NCBI GenBank assembly: GCA_910587105.1
Contig: CAJUMB010000034.1
Location: forward strand, 1-36,474
DNA length: 36,474 bases
DNA from: an uncultured Lachnospiraceae bacterium
GTDB lineage: Bacteria > Bacillota > Clostridia > Lachnospirales > Lachnospiraceae
Reading direction: 5' to 3'
Shown here one piece after another: positions 14,716-23,123 of the stretch (its first letter is position 1; each line of letters begins with the position of its first letter). The notes under the pieces are model-generated. The model was not told the DNA's origin. It ran no database searches and saw only the letters and a list, made by a program, of their open reading frames with translations. Position numbers and translations under genes: made by a program.

Positions 14716-15765
14716 ATGAATTCGTACGAACGTGTGACTGCTGTATTAAATGGAGAAATACCAGACAGAGTGCCGGCTTTCGAATTAATGATTGATCCCA
14801 AAGTGATTCAGGGGATTATCGGAACCGATCGTTATACCGATTTGTGCGAGGCGCTGGATATTGACATTGTCATGAGCCAGACACCGTCAAAAATGTACAG
14901 GGAAGAAATACTGGACAAAAAAAAGCAGTTAATCCGCAATGAATGGGGTGTTTTAAGACAATATAACGGAGAAATCGTGCCCCATCCTCTGCACGGCCCC
15001 ATCGAAACCTTGGAAGATGCCATAAACTACCAGGCTCCAGATCCCACGGATGATTTCCGCTTCGGGTATCTGAAGGAACTGGTGAAACGTTTTAAAGGCA
15101 AAAGGTTCATTGGGTTTCATCTCCATGACGGGTTTAATTACAGTTATTATCTAACCAGTATGCAGGATATGATGATCAATCTGATTGAAGAACCAGAATT
15201 GGTTCACCGGCTGGTGGAAATTTCCATAGATCATAACCTGAAATTGGCAGAAATCGCCCTGGATCTGGGTGCGGATGCCATTCTGACAGGAGATGATTAT
15301 GGGTCAAAGACAAATCTGCTGGTGTCAAAAGAACATTTTGAAGAATTCTTTTTTCCCGGACTGAAGAAGATCAGCGATTATGTTACAGAGCGGGGAGCAG
15401 TTATGATGAAACACTGCTGCGGGAATATTAATACGATTATTCCCAATATGGTTGATATGGGAATCAGGGCCATGCACCCTCTGGATGAAAATTCAGGAAT
15501 CAACCAGGTGGAAATCAAGGAGAAATACCCCAGTCTGACAGTAATAGGAGGGATTGACTGTGATGCACCGCTGACGAATTATACGCCCGCTCAGGTGGAA
15601 GACTATGTAAAAGAAGTTTTGAGAACCCATGCTCCTGGCGGACGCTATATTTGTGCCAGCAGCAATAGTATACATTCTTCTGCGAAGCCTGAAAATTTTG
15701 CCGCCATGCAGCAGGCGGTTCATAAATGGGGAAGATACTTGCCAAGCGGAGAGCTTGATTGGTAA
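14716..15765 (+). CDS. UroD-fold protein, probable zinc methyltransferase (MtaA/MtbA-like)
   Basis: This 349-residue protein has the uroporphyrinogen decarboxylase fold (N-terminus MNSYERVTAVLNGEIPDRVPAFEL) but does not look like a haem-pathway HemE. It has the zinc pattern of corrinoid:coenzyme M methyltransferases: His233-x-Cys235 in KHCCGN and Cys313 in GRYICASSNS, with Glu258 as a possible fourth ligand. The roughly 78-residue gap between the two cysteines is close to what I recall for MtaA. AAAGGAGG precedes the start. It opens a sugar/polyol import operon, so it may handle a methyl group from the substrate. No corrinoid protein lies in the operon, so the acceptor is unknown. Confidence 0.75.
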   Translation: MNSYERVTAVLNGEIPDRVPAFELMIDPKVIQGIIGTDRYTDLCEALDIDIVMSQTPSKMYREEILDKKKQLIRNEWGVLRQYNGEIVPHPLHGPIETLEDAINYQAPDPTDDFRFGYLKELVKRFKGKRFIGFHLHDGFNYSYYLTSMQDMMINLIEEPELVHRLVEISIDHNLKLAEIALDLGADAILTGDDYGSKTNLLVSKEHFEEFFFPGLKKISDYVTERGAVMMKHCCGNINTIIPNMVDMGIRAMHPLDENSGINQVEIKEKYPSLTVIGGIDCDAPLTNYTPAQVEDYVKEVLRTHAPGGRYICASSNSIHSSAKPENFAAMQQAVHKWGRYLPSGELDW

Positions 15766-15789
15766 AAAGAATACAGGAGGAAAAAATTT

Positions 15790-16953
15790 ATGAAGAACTT
15801 AAAAAAGGTAATGGCAGTTTTGTGTGTGGGGATGATGGCGTTTTCTATCGCTGGGTGCAGCAGCACATCAACACAGGACAAAAGTTCAGAAACTAAGAAG
15901 CAGGAGTCATCAGAAACGGCAGCCCCCAAGACAGATGATACGCAGACGGCAGATAAATCCGGTTCCGGAGATGAAAAATTTAGAATCGGAATTCAGATGA
16001 AAACACTGGACAGCGGTTTTTTTGTAACGCTGGCGGATGAATTTACTTCCAGAATAGAGGATTACGGATGGGAGGCAGCTGTGTTAAATGCAGATTCTGA
16101 TACCATGAAAGAATCGGAGAATATGGACTCCTTTATCAGCCAGGGATACGATTTGATTATCATAGACCCCTATGAAACAGAAGGCTGTGTGGAAGCCATC
16201 AACAGAGCGGCCGATGCGGGAATACCGGTAATCTGTGTGGATAATTCATGTGGAGACAGTGCAAATGTGGTGTCAATCGTATATCCCAGCAATGTGAAAA
16301 ACGGGCTGTTGTGTGGAAGCTGGACGGCGGCCAACCGCTTTGAAAAAGATGAATGGATTAATTCTGTCTGCATGGGAGGACAAAAAGACCTGGAAGCAGC
16401 CAGGGAACGGCGTATGGGATTTATTGCCGGGGTGTTGATGGAACGGCTGTCCATTTCAGAGGATGAGGCGGTAGAACTGGGTACGGCTATGGAAAAAGAG
16501 GTCATTGAAAAAGGTTCCGCAGTAAATGACGATGCCAGGTTCAAAGTAGGCGGCATTGGATGGGGTGCCTATACGTCAAACGGCGGACTGGATGCGGCGG
16601 AAGATTTGGTGGTTGCCAATCCGGATATGAATCTGATGTTCGGTGAAAATGATGCCATGATACTTGGCGCCATGACAGCTATTGAAAATGCAGGACTGTC
16701 TGAACAGGTGGTCCTGGCAGCAGATGCAGATGGCCAGAAAGAAGCCCTGGAACTGATAAAAAAGGGAACAAACTACGCATGTACCGGAAACAATCAGCCT
16801 GGGGCTACTGCGGAAGCGGCTGTGGCAATTGCCCGCGAAATTCTTGCAGAAGGAGCCGATCCGGGCAGCTATGACAGAATCACTCTGACGAATCCTGCGT
16901 GTATTAATATTGACAATGTAGATGAATATTACGATCCGGATTCCGCATTTTAA
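15790..16953 (+). CDS. sugar-binding lipoprotein (RbsB-like periplasmic-binding family)
   Basis: This 387-residue extracytoplasmic binding protein has a signal peptide and lipobox ending at Cys23 (SIAGCSS), followed by a Ser/Thr/Glu/Lys linker (about 24-60). The mature part starts FRIGIQMKTLDSGFFVTLADEF and contains DLIIIDPYETEGCVEAINRAADAGIPVICVDN, the type I periplasmic-binding fold (Peripla_BP_4) used for ribose, autoinducer-2 and polyols. CAGGAGG precedes the ATG. It is the first component of the importer with the two genes downstream and is followed by a large hairpin. The ligand is unknown, but the enzymes downstream suggest a polyol or ketose. Confidence 0.9.
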   Translation: MKNLKKVMAVLCVGMMAFSIAGCSSTSTQDKSSETKKQESSETAAPKTDDTQTADKSGSGDEKFRIGIQMKTLDSGFFVTLADEFTSRIEDYGWEAAVLNADSDTMKESENMDSFISQGYDLIIIDPYETEGCVEAINRAADAGIPVICVDNSCGDSANVVSIVYPSNVKNGLLCGSWTAANRFEKDEWINSVCMGGQKDLEAARERRMGFIAGVLMERLSISEDEAVELGTAMEKEVIEKGSAVNDDARFKVGGIGWGAYTSNGGLDAAEDLVVANPDMNLMFGENDAMILGAMTAIENAGLSEQVVLAADADGQKEALELIKKGTNYACTGNNQPGATAEAAVAIAREILAEGADPGSYDRITLTNPACINIDNVDEYYDPDSAF

Positions 16954-16988
16954 CATGTTAAAAGCGTATTTTTAGAAAATATATGTAT

Positions 16989-17121
16989 ATAACCTGCAGC
17001 AGCTGCGCAGAATTTTGCCCCGAAAGTGCATGGCAAAAACCGGAGGTGTACCGGGGTACATCCAAGATTTTTGCTATGTGCTGTCGGAGAAAAGGACAAG
17101 CAAATGGTGCAGGTTATTTTT
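16989..17121 (+). other. structured intercistronic element between binding protein and ATPase
   Basis: ATAACCTGCA (16989-16998) pairs perfectly with TGCAGGTTAT (17108-17117) and a T-run follows. The 109-nt interior holds two further hairpins, TTTTGCC with GGCAAAA and TGTACC-gg-GGTACA. The closing stem plus T-run is terminator-like and would reduce ATPase and permease expression relative to the binding protein. A ligand-responsive leader is possible but I do not recognise a riboswitch class. Confidence 0.55.
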
Positions 17122-17153
17122 ATATAGTTTTTTACCGCGCAGATGGAGGAAAT

Positions 17154-18653
17154 ATGGAACAATCATATCGTATCAAAATGACAGATATACAAAAACGTTT
17201 TGCAGGTGTGCACGCGCTTAAAGGGGCCAGTCTGCAGGTGTGCGCAGGTGAAATCCATGCATTGATTGGGGAAAACGGCGCAGGAAAGTCAACGCTGATG
17301 AAAATATTGGCGGGAGCAATCAGAAAAGATGCAGGCGAAATCTGGATAGATGGCAGGAAAACAGAAATACAAAATCCTAGAGATGCACATAAGCTTGGAA
17401 TTGCAACGATTTATCAGGAGTTTATGCTTGCACCGGATCTGACTGTTGCGGAAAATATTTTTGTGGAAAACCTGACGTCGGGGAGAAAACTAATCAATTG
17501 GAAGACACTGAACAAATCAGCACAGGAATTACTGGATAACCTGGGTTTTGGGGACATTGACCCGGCCGCAAAAGTGGGAACCTTAAGTGTTGCTTACCAG
17601 CAGGTGGTGGAAATCTGCAAGTCTTTGTCCCAGGATGTGAAAGTGCTGATTCTGGACGAGCCCACAGCAGTTCTGACTTTTCGTGAAATTGAGAAGTTAT
17701 TTGAACTGCTGGTCAAATTAAAAGAGGATGGGGTAAGCATTATCTATATATCCCATCGTCTGGAAGAAATTTTCCGCCTGTGCGACCAGATTACGGTGAT
17801 GAAAGACGGCTGTTTTGTCAGGCAGGTGCGGACCGATGAAATCCATAAAGAGCAGTTAATCAATCTTATGGTGGGCCGGGATTTGAAAGATATCTTTCCA
17901 AAAAGGGATAAAGTAGTCATGGGTGACAAGATTCTTCAGGTGCAGCACTTGCGGGCAGGAAGCCGGGTCCAGGATGTGAGTTTTGATGTGAGGGCCGGGG
18001 AAGTGGTGGGTTTCTATGGCCTGGTAGGGGCAGGGAGAACAGAGACAATGAGAGCGGTTTTTGGGGCAGACCCGGTGGAATCGGGAAAAATTTTATGGTT
18101 TGGGGAAGAAGTGCGGTTTAAAAATCCCCTCCAGGCAGTAAAGCGGGGGCTGGGTATGGTACCCGAAGACCGAAAAAAACAAGGGCTGGTATTGGAACAG
18201 AGCATCGAGATGAATACAACCATAACTTCCATGAAAAAGGTTCAGAACAGAGCCCGGGTATTCAGCAAAAGAAAAGAAGAAGATTTCACAAAAGAAGTTT
18301 TGGAAAGCATCCATACAAAATATGCCTCTGTGTACGACAGGGTTTCTCAGCTCAGCGGAGGGAACCAGCAGAAAGTTGCTTTGGCAAAATGGCTGGCGGC
18401 CAGGAGTAAATGTATTATTTTTGACGAACCCACCAGAGGTGTGGATGTGGGGGCGAAAACAGAGATTTACAACTGTATCAATCAATTGGCGGCCCAGGGT
18501 ATCGGTATTATTATGATTTCTTCTGAAATGCCGGAACTGATGGGAATGAGTGACCAGGTGATTGTGATGCGCCAGGGAAAAGTCACAGGGAAAATCATGA
18601 AAAATGAATTTTCGGAGAACAATTTGATCAGACTGGCAATGGGAGGAGCCTAG
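17154..18653 (+). CDS. sugar ABC transporter ATPase (RbsA/MglA-like)
   Basis: This 499-residue protein has two fused ABC domains. Domain one has Walker A GENGAGKST (residues 39-47), signature LSVAYQQ and Walker B VLILDEPTAVLTF. Domain two has the degenerate Walker A GLVGAGRTE, intact signature LSGGNQQK and Walker B CIIFDEPTRGVDVG, the usual RbsA asymmetry. I chose ATG 17154 after TGGAGGAAAT rather than an upstream start at 16983, which lies inside the intercistronic hairpin. It energises the RbsC-like permease 4 nt downstream. Confidence 0.92.
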   Translation: MEQSYRIKMTDIQKRFAGVHALKGASLQVCAGEIHALIGENGAGKSTLMKILAGAIRKDAGEIWIDGRKTEIQNPRDAHKLGIATIYQEFMLAPDLTVAENIFVENLTSGRKLINWKTLNKSAQELLDNLGFGDIDPAAKVGTLSVAYQQVVEICKSLSQDVKVLILDEPTAVLTFREIEKLFELLVKLKEDGVSIIYISHRLEEIFRLCDQITVMKDGCFVRQVRTDEIHKEQLINLMVGRDLKDIFPKRDKVVMGDKILQVQHLRAGSRVQDVSFDVRAGEVVGFYGLVGAGRTETMRAVFGADPVESGKILWFGEEVRFKNPLQAVKRGLGMVPEDRKKQGLVLEQSIEMNTTITSMKKVQNRARVFSKRKEEDFTKEVLESIHTKYASVYDRVSQLSGGNQQKVALAKWLAARSKCIIFDEPTRGVDVGAKTEIYNCINQLAAQGIGIIMISSEMPELMGMSDQVIVMRQGKVTGKIMKNEFSENNLIRLAMGGA

Positions 18654-18657
18654 CAGT

Positions 18658-19626
18658 ATGGAAAAAGAAAAAAAGAATTATCAGAGACTTCTGGATTTTA
18701 TATTGACAAATAATACGTATTTTATTCTTTTATTATTATTCATTATCTGCAGCGCTGCATCGGAATATTTTCTGACAATGGCCAATCTTGTAAATATATG
18801 CCAGCAGTATGCGGGAACTGTGATTGTCTCAATTGGTATGCTGTTTGTGATTTTAACCGGGGGGATTGACCTTTCGGTGGGCTCTATCATGGCTTTTGGC
18901 AGTGTATTTACGGCTTATGCTATGGTGGAGTGGAAACTTCCGATTATTTTATCTGTGGCAGTAACACTGCTTCTGGGAACTCTGTGCGGCCTTTTCACCG
19001 GATTTCTGGTGGCCAGGACAAAAATTGCGGCTTTCGTAGCCAGCCTTGCCATGATGACCATATGCAGAGGGGCGGCTTATATGATCTCACACGGCACACC
19101 CATTAATACGCCTGCAGGTACCATCAGCCAGCTGGGCACTGCCAAAGTACTGCCATTTCTCACCTGGCTGACGGTAATTGCCATACTGGTGGTGGCTTTC
19201 AGCAGTTTTTTCCTGAATAAAACGGCATATGGAAGGAAAGTTATTATGATCGGCAGCAACGAAGAAGCCGTTCATCTGGCAGGCATTCCTGTGATGCAGC
19301 ATGTAGTTTCCGTGTATGCCATTTCCGGTTTCTGCTCTGCACTGGGCGGTGTAATTGCCACATCAAGAACAGGGATTGGCTCCGGTGCGGCAGGCCAGGG
19401 AATGGAACTGGATTGTATTGCGGCCTGTGTAATCGGAGGTGCCAGTCTCAGCGGAGGCCAGGGTTCCTCTGTGAAAACGGTGGTGGGTGTGCTGGTGCTG
19501 GCAATGATCGGAAATATTATGAATCTGCTCTCTGTGCCCTCATACCCACAGGATATTATCAAAGGTATTATTATCATTCTTGCGGTGCTTCTTCAGCAGG
19601 GAACCAGCAGGATCAGACAACACTAA
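18658..19626 (+). CDS. sugar ABC transporter permease (RbsC-like)
   Basis: This 322-residue membrane protein has about eight to ten hydrophobic segments. GGIDLSVGSIMAFGS (about residues 62-76) and the cytoplasmic coupling loop GSNEEAVHLAGIPV (about 199-212) are hallmarks of the ribose/galactose permease family. It starts 4 nt after the ATPase stop, with GGGAGGAG in the end of that gene as the ribosome site. It presumably works as a homodimer with the two-domain ATPase. Confidence 0.92.
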   Translation: MEKEKKNYQRLLDFILTNNTYFILLLLFIICSAASEYFLTMANLVNICQQYAGTVIVSIGMLFVILTGGIDLSVGSIMAFGSVFTAYAMVEWKLPIILSVAVTLLLGTLCGLFTGFLVARTKIAAFVASLAMMTICRGAAYMISHGTPINTPAGTISQLGTAKVLPFLTWLTVIAILVVAFSSFFLNKTAYGRKVIMIGSNEEAVHLAGIPVMQHVVSVYAISGFCSALGGVIATSRTGIGSGAAGQGMELDCIAACVIGGASLSGGQGSSVKTVVGVLVLAMIGNIMNLLSVPSYPQDIIKGIIIILAVLLQQGTSRIRQH

Positions 19627-19645
19627 AGTACAGGAGGTTTTGGAT

Positions 19646-20710
19646 ATGAAAGGAACAATGAAAGCTTTGCGGATGCATGCGCCTTATGATTTCAGGGTAG
19701 AAGAGATACCCATTCCTCAAATCGGCCCGGATGAGATACTGATTCAAGTAGAAGGATGCGGTATCTGCGCCGGAGATATTAAGACACTGCATGGAGGAAT
19801 CCGTGTGTGGGGAACTTCACCGGAAACATGTAATATCGAAGCTCCTGTGACAGGCGGTCATGAATTTGTGGGAAAAGTCGTGGAGTATGGAGAGAATGTG
19901 AAAGGAATCCGTTTGGGAGACCGGATGGTTTCGGAACAGATTGTTCCCTGCAGGCAATGCCGTTTCTGCCGGGCGGGAGCCTATCATATGTGCCACAGGC
20001 ATTATATTTACGGATTCCGCCAGGAGACAGCAGGGGGTATGGCAGAGTATATGAAATTTCACAAAGACGGGATACACCATGTTCTGCCGGAAGGGATGAC
20101 TGTGGAGCAGGCGGTCCTCATTGAACCTATGGCATGTGCCATGCATGCTGTGGAGAGAGGAAATATTGGACATAATGACGTGGTTGTAATCAGCGGCCTG
20201 GGGGCCATCGGTCTGGGGATGGTCAGCATTGCAAGAAATTTACAGCCAAAACTTCTGATTGGGCTGGATCTCAGACAGGGGCGTTTGGATAAAGGGGCGC
20301 AGTACGGAGCCAATCTGGTTATGAATCCATTGGAAGAGGATGTGGTATCCAAAATCAGAGAACTGACAGACGGCTATGGATGCGATGTGTATATTGAGGC
20401 TTCTGGCAGTGAAAAAAGTGTGAAACAAGGTATGAGCGCAATCCGTTTCCAGGGAACTTATGTACAGTTTGGGGTGTTCCCGGATGAAATTACTGTGGAC
20501 TGGAATGAGATCGGCGACGGCAGGGAAATCACAATTAACGGCTCACATTTAGGTCCTTACTGTTATGGTCCTGTCATCAAAGGAATCATGAATCAGACTA
20601 TTCGCACAGAAGGGCTGATATCACATACGTATGCACTGGAAGATTGGAAAGAGGCTTTTGAAACAGCAGAGAAAGACCTGGATGCGTATAAAGTTATGTT
20701 GATTCCGTAA
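19646..20710 (+). CDS. zinc polyol dehydrogenase, erythritol/L-threitol dehydrogenase-like
   Basis: This 354-residue NAD(P)-dependent medium-chain dehydrogenase has a complete zinc apparatus: catalytic Cys41, His72 and Glu73 (CGICAGD, GGHEFVG) and structural Cys102, 105, 108 and 116. The motifs MVSEQIVPC, HYIYGF, GGMAEYM and LTDGYGCDVYIEA are shared, as I recall, with enzymes annotated erythritol/L-threitol dehydrogenase (EltD type), more than with sorbitol dehydrogenases. I placed the start at ATG 19646 after CAGGAGG. It would oxidise the imported polyol to a ketose before kinase and aldolase action. Substrate chain length is not determined. Confidence 0.82.
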   Translation: MKGTMKALRMHAPYDFRVEEIPIPQIGPDEILIQVEGCGICAGDIKTLHGGIRVWGTSPETCNIEAPVTGGHEFVGKVVEYGENVKGIRLGDRMVSEQIVPCRQCRFCRAGAYHMCHRHYIYGFRQETAGGMAEYMKFHKDGIHHVLPEGMTVEQAVLIEPMACAMHAVERGNIGHNDVVVISGLGAIGLGMVSIARNLQPKLLIGLDLRQGRLDKGAQYGANLVMNPLEEDVVSKIRELTDGYGCDVYIEASGSEKSVKQGMSAIRFQGTYVQFGVFPDEITVDWNEIGDGREITINGSHLGPYCYGPVIKGIMNQTIRTEGLISHTYALEDWKEAFETAEKDLDAYKVMLIP

Positions 20711-20730
20711 AAGAAAGGCAGATGTTGACT

Positions 20731-21612
20731 ATGTTGGTAAATCTGAAAGAAATCATGGACGGGGCAGAGAAGGGCGCCTATGCAGTGGGAGCGTTTAACA
20801 CACCGAATCTGGAAAGTGTCATGGCAGTGATCCAGGCAGCCGAAAATTTGAAGACACCTGTGATTATCCAGCACGCAGAGGTACATGAAAAGGTGATTCC
20901 CATTGTGGATATCGGGCCCATCATGATAGAATTCGCAAAACGTGCAAAAGTTCCTGTCTGCGTACAGTTAGACCACGGGGAGAGCTGGGATTATATTTTG
21001 AAGGCACTACGGCTTGGCTTTACCGCAATTATGTTTGACGGCTCCTCACTGCCCTTTGAGAAGAATGTGGAGGAGACAAAAAAGTATGCCGAACTTGCCC
21101 ATGCATTCGATGCATCCATTGAAGGAGAACTGGGAAGCATGGGCAGGCGTAATACCATTTATAAAGATGCAAAAGATAATGATCAGCTTAATAAAACATA
21201 TACAAATCCCGTACAGGCCAAAGAATTCGTCAATCTCACCGGGATTGACGCACTGGCCTGCTCTTTTGGAACCACCCACGGTTTTTACGTCTCGGAACCT
21301 AATCTGCGTATGGACATAGTAGCCGATGTACATAGAATGGCAGAAGTTCCGGTGGTCATGCATGGAGGGTCCGGGGTGAGTCCTGAAGATTTTAGAAAAT
21401 CTATCGAGAATGGTGTGCGCAAAATCAATTATTATACTTATATGGCAAAAGCCGGAGCCGACTATGTGGAAAAGCAGCTGAAACATGTGACCACACCCAT
21501 TTATTTTCATGAGATCAGTAACTGGGGACGGGAAGCTATTGAAAAAGATGTGGAACATGCTATCTGTATTTTCTCAGAAAGGTTGATTTCGGAACGCAGG
21601 AAAGGAAATTAA
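20731..21612 (+). CDS. class II (zinc) fructose-bisphosphate-type aldolase (GatY/KbaY-like)
   Basis: This 293-residue enzyme performs reversible aldol cleavage yielding dihydroxyacetone phosphate. The family residues are present: catalytic Asp81 with zinc His82 in QLDHGES, Glu131/Glu133 in IEGELG, zinc His183 in GTTHGFY and zinc His211 in VMHGGSG. NYYTYM replaces the usual N-I/x-D/N-T phosphate-loop sequence, suggesting an altered substrate. Two starts compete: ATG 20722 is only 3 nt from AAAGG, whereas ATG 20731 gives the family-typical MLVNLKEIM; I prefer the latter. It lies between the dehydrogenase and the FGGY kinase, as expected for ketose-phosphate cleavage. Confidence 0.9.
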   Translation: MLVNLKEIMDGAEKGAYAVGAFNTPNLESVMAVIQAAENLKTPVIIQHAEVHEKVIPIVDIGPIMIEFAKRAKVPVCVQLDHGESWDYILKALRLGFTAIMFDGSSLPFEKNVEETKKYAELAHAFDASIEGELGSMGRRNTIYKDAKDNDQLNKTYTNPVQAKEFVNLTGIDALACSFGTTHGFYVSEPNLRMDIVADVHRMAEVPVVMHGGSGVSPEDFRKSIENGVRKINYYTYMAKAGADYVEKQLKHVTTPIYFHEISNWGREAIEKDVEHAICIFSERLISERRKGN

Positions 21613-21622
21613 AGGTGGTTCT

Positions 21623-23101
21623 ATGCACTTTATCTTAGGACTTGACATTGGTACCACAGGCTGTAAAGCCAGTATATATAATGAAAAGGGAAGTGTCTGT
21701 GCCAGCGCGTACAGAGAATATCTCAATCTGCATGCAGATGGAAGCCTGGATGCAGAAGGCGTCTGGTCCAGAATGCGGGAAGCAATTGGCGTCTGCACAA
21801 AAGGGTATCCGGAGATAGAAGCTGTCTGTACGGCTTCCTTCGGCGAGACAGTTGTGTGTACAGACACCAGGGGAAATGCATTGAGCCGTGCAATTCTCTA
21901 TACCAATGCCAATGCACAGGAAGATTGGAAGAAACTGGATCAGGCAGCCGGTGGTTCCAGAATTGCGGAAATCACAGGACATATTTCCCATCCCATGTAT
22001 ACCATCAGCCGTCTCATGTGGATCAAACGCAATCAGAAAGAAGTCTATGACAAGACAGAAAAGTTTCTGTTTATGGCAGGGTTCATTGAAAAAAAGCTGG
22101 GTGGGGACTGGTGTGCGGAAGAGACGCTTGCTGCCCGGAGTATGGCATATGATGTGCGAAAGGGAAAATGGAGCGATGAACTGTGTACAGCGGCCGGTAT
22201 TTCATTAGAAAAACTGCCCCCTGTTGTAAAAGCGGGAGAGGCAGTGGGTACGGTAAAAGAAGAACTGGTAAAATATTTTGGCTGGAAAAAACCTCCGGTA
22301 ATCCTGGCAGGAGGTCATGACCAGCCCTGCACGGCGCTGGGACTGGGCGCTGTAAATGGAGGAGACGCAGCCTACGGTCTTGGAACCGCAGAATGCTTTA
22401 CACTGGTTCTGGATGCATTCACCCAATCAGAGAAAATGCAGAAAGCGCATCTGATTTGTACACCCCATGTGGTGGAGCATAAATATGTAACCTATGGGGT
22501 TTTATTTTCAGGGAATATTGTATTGAGCAGACTGAAAGAAGCGTTATATACAGGGGAAACACAGCAGGAGAAGTCCGGCGGTGTGAATGTCTATGAACAG
22601 ATGATGCGGGAAATGCCCGAGACGACGGACCTATTGTTTCTGCCCCATCTTGCGGGCACCGGAACCCCGCAGATGGATATGGATGACAGGGGTGTGATTC
22701 ACGGGCTTACCCTGGAAACAAAAAGAGGAGAGCTTGTCAGGGCGGCACTGGAGGGAATTGCTTTTGATATGCGCAGAAATCTGGATAATATGAAAGCATG
22801 CGGCCTTCCCATCGGGCAGATTCTGGCGGCGGGGGGCGGAGCCCGTGCATCAAAAGGGCTTCAGATTCGGAGCGACATTCTGGGAGAACCCATCTATGTT
22901 TCAGAGGATGTACAGGCAGGTACAAGAGGGGTATTTTATATTGCCGCCAAGGCTCTGGGGTGGCTGCAGGAGTATGAGCAGATCAAAAACTACTCTGAGT
23001 GTATACAATATCGGCCCCAGGCAGAGCCTATATCCTCTTATTATGAACAGAAGAAAAGACGTTACTGGCAGTTATATAAAAAATGCTGTCATCATAAATA
23101 A
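21623..23101 (+). CDS. FGGY-family carbohydrate kinase
   Basis: This 492-residue ATP-dependent kinase has the actin-like two-domain FGGY fold. The phosphate-binding GLDIGTTGCK (residues 6-15), catalytic Asp233 in AGGHDQPCTALG and the adenosine motif AAGGGARASKGLQIRSDILG are all present. Length fits xylulokinase/gluconokinase/fuculokinase relatives. AAAGGTGG precedes the start. It would phosphorylate the ketose made by a dehydrogenase, giving the phosphorylated substrate for the aldolase upstream. The exact sugar cannot be read from sequence. Confidence 0.88.
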   Translation: MHFILGLDIGTTGCKASIYNEKGSVCASAYREYLNLHADGSLDAEGVWSRMREAIGVCTKGYPEIEAVCTASFGETVVCTDTRGNALSRAILYTNANAQEDWKKLDQAAGGSRIAEITGHISHPMYTISRLMWIKRNQKEVYDKTEKFLFMAGFIEKKLGGDWCAEETLAARSMAYDVRKGKWSDELCTAAGISLEKLPPVVKAGEAVGTVKEELVKYFGWKKPPVILAGGHDQPCTALGLGAVNGGDAAYGLGTAECFTLVLDAFTQSEKMQKAHLICTPHVVEHKYVTYGVLFSGNIVLSRLKEALYTGETQQEKSGGVNVYEQMMREMPETTDLLFLPHLAGTGTPQMDMDDRGVIHGLTLETKRGELVRAALEGIAFDMRRNLDNMKACGLPIGQILAAGGGARASKGLQIRSDILGEPIYVSEDVQAGTRGVFYIAAKALGWLQEYEQIKNYSECIQYRPQAEPISSYYEQKKRRYWQLYKKCCHHK

Positions 23102-23123
23102 AAAAATCAGAGAGAGGAATGTT

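Noticed and set aside
14716..15765. Haem-biosynthetic HemE
   Set aside because: It has the fold but sits in a sugar operon with no other haem gene and carries methyltransferase-type His/Cys zinc ligands.
16989..17121. Known riboswitch class
   Set aside because: I looked for the conserved cores of purine, lysine, glycine, TPP, SAM and T-box elements and recognise none.
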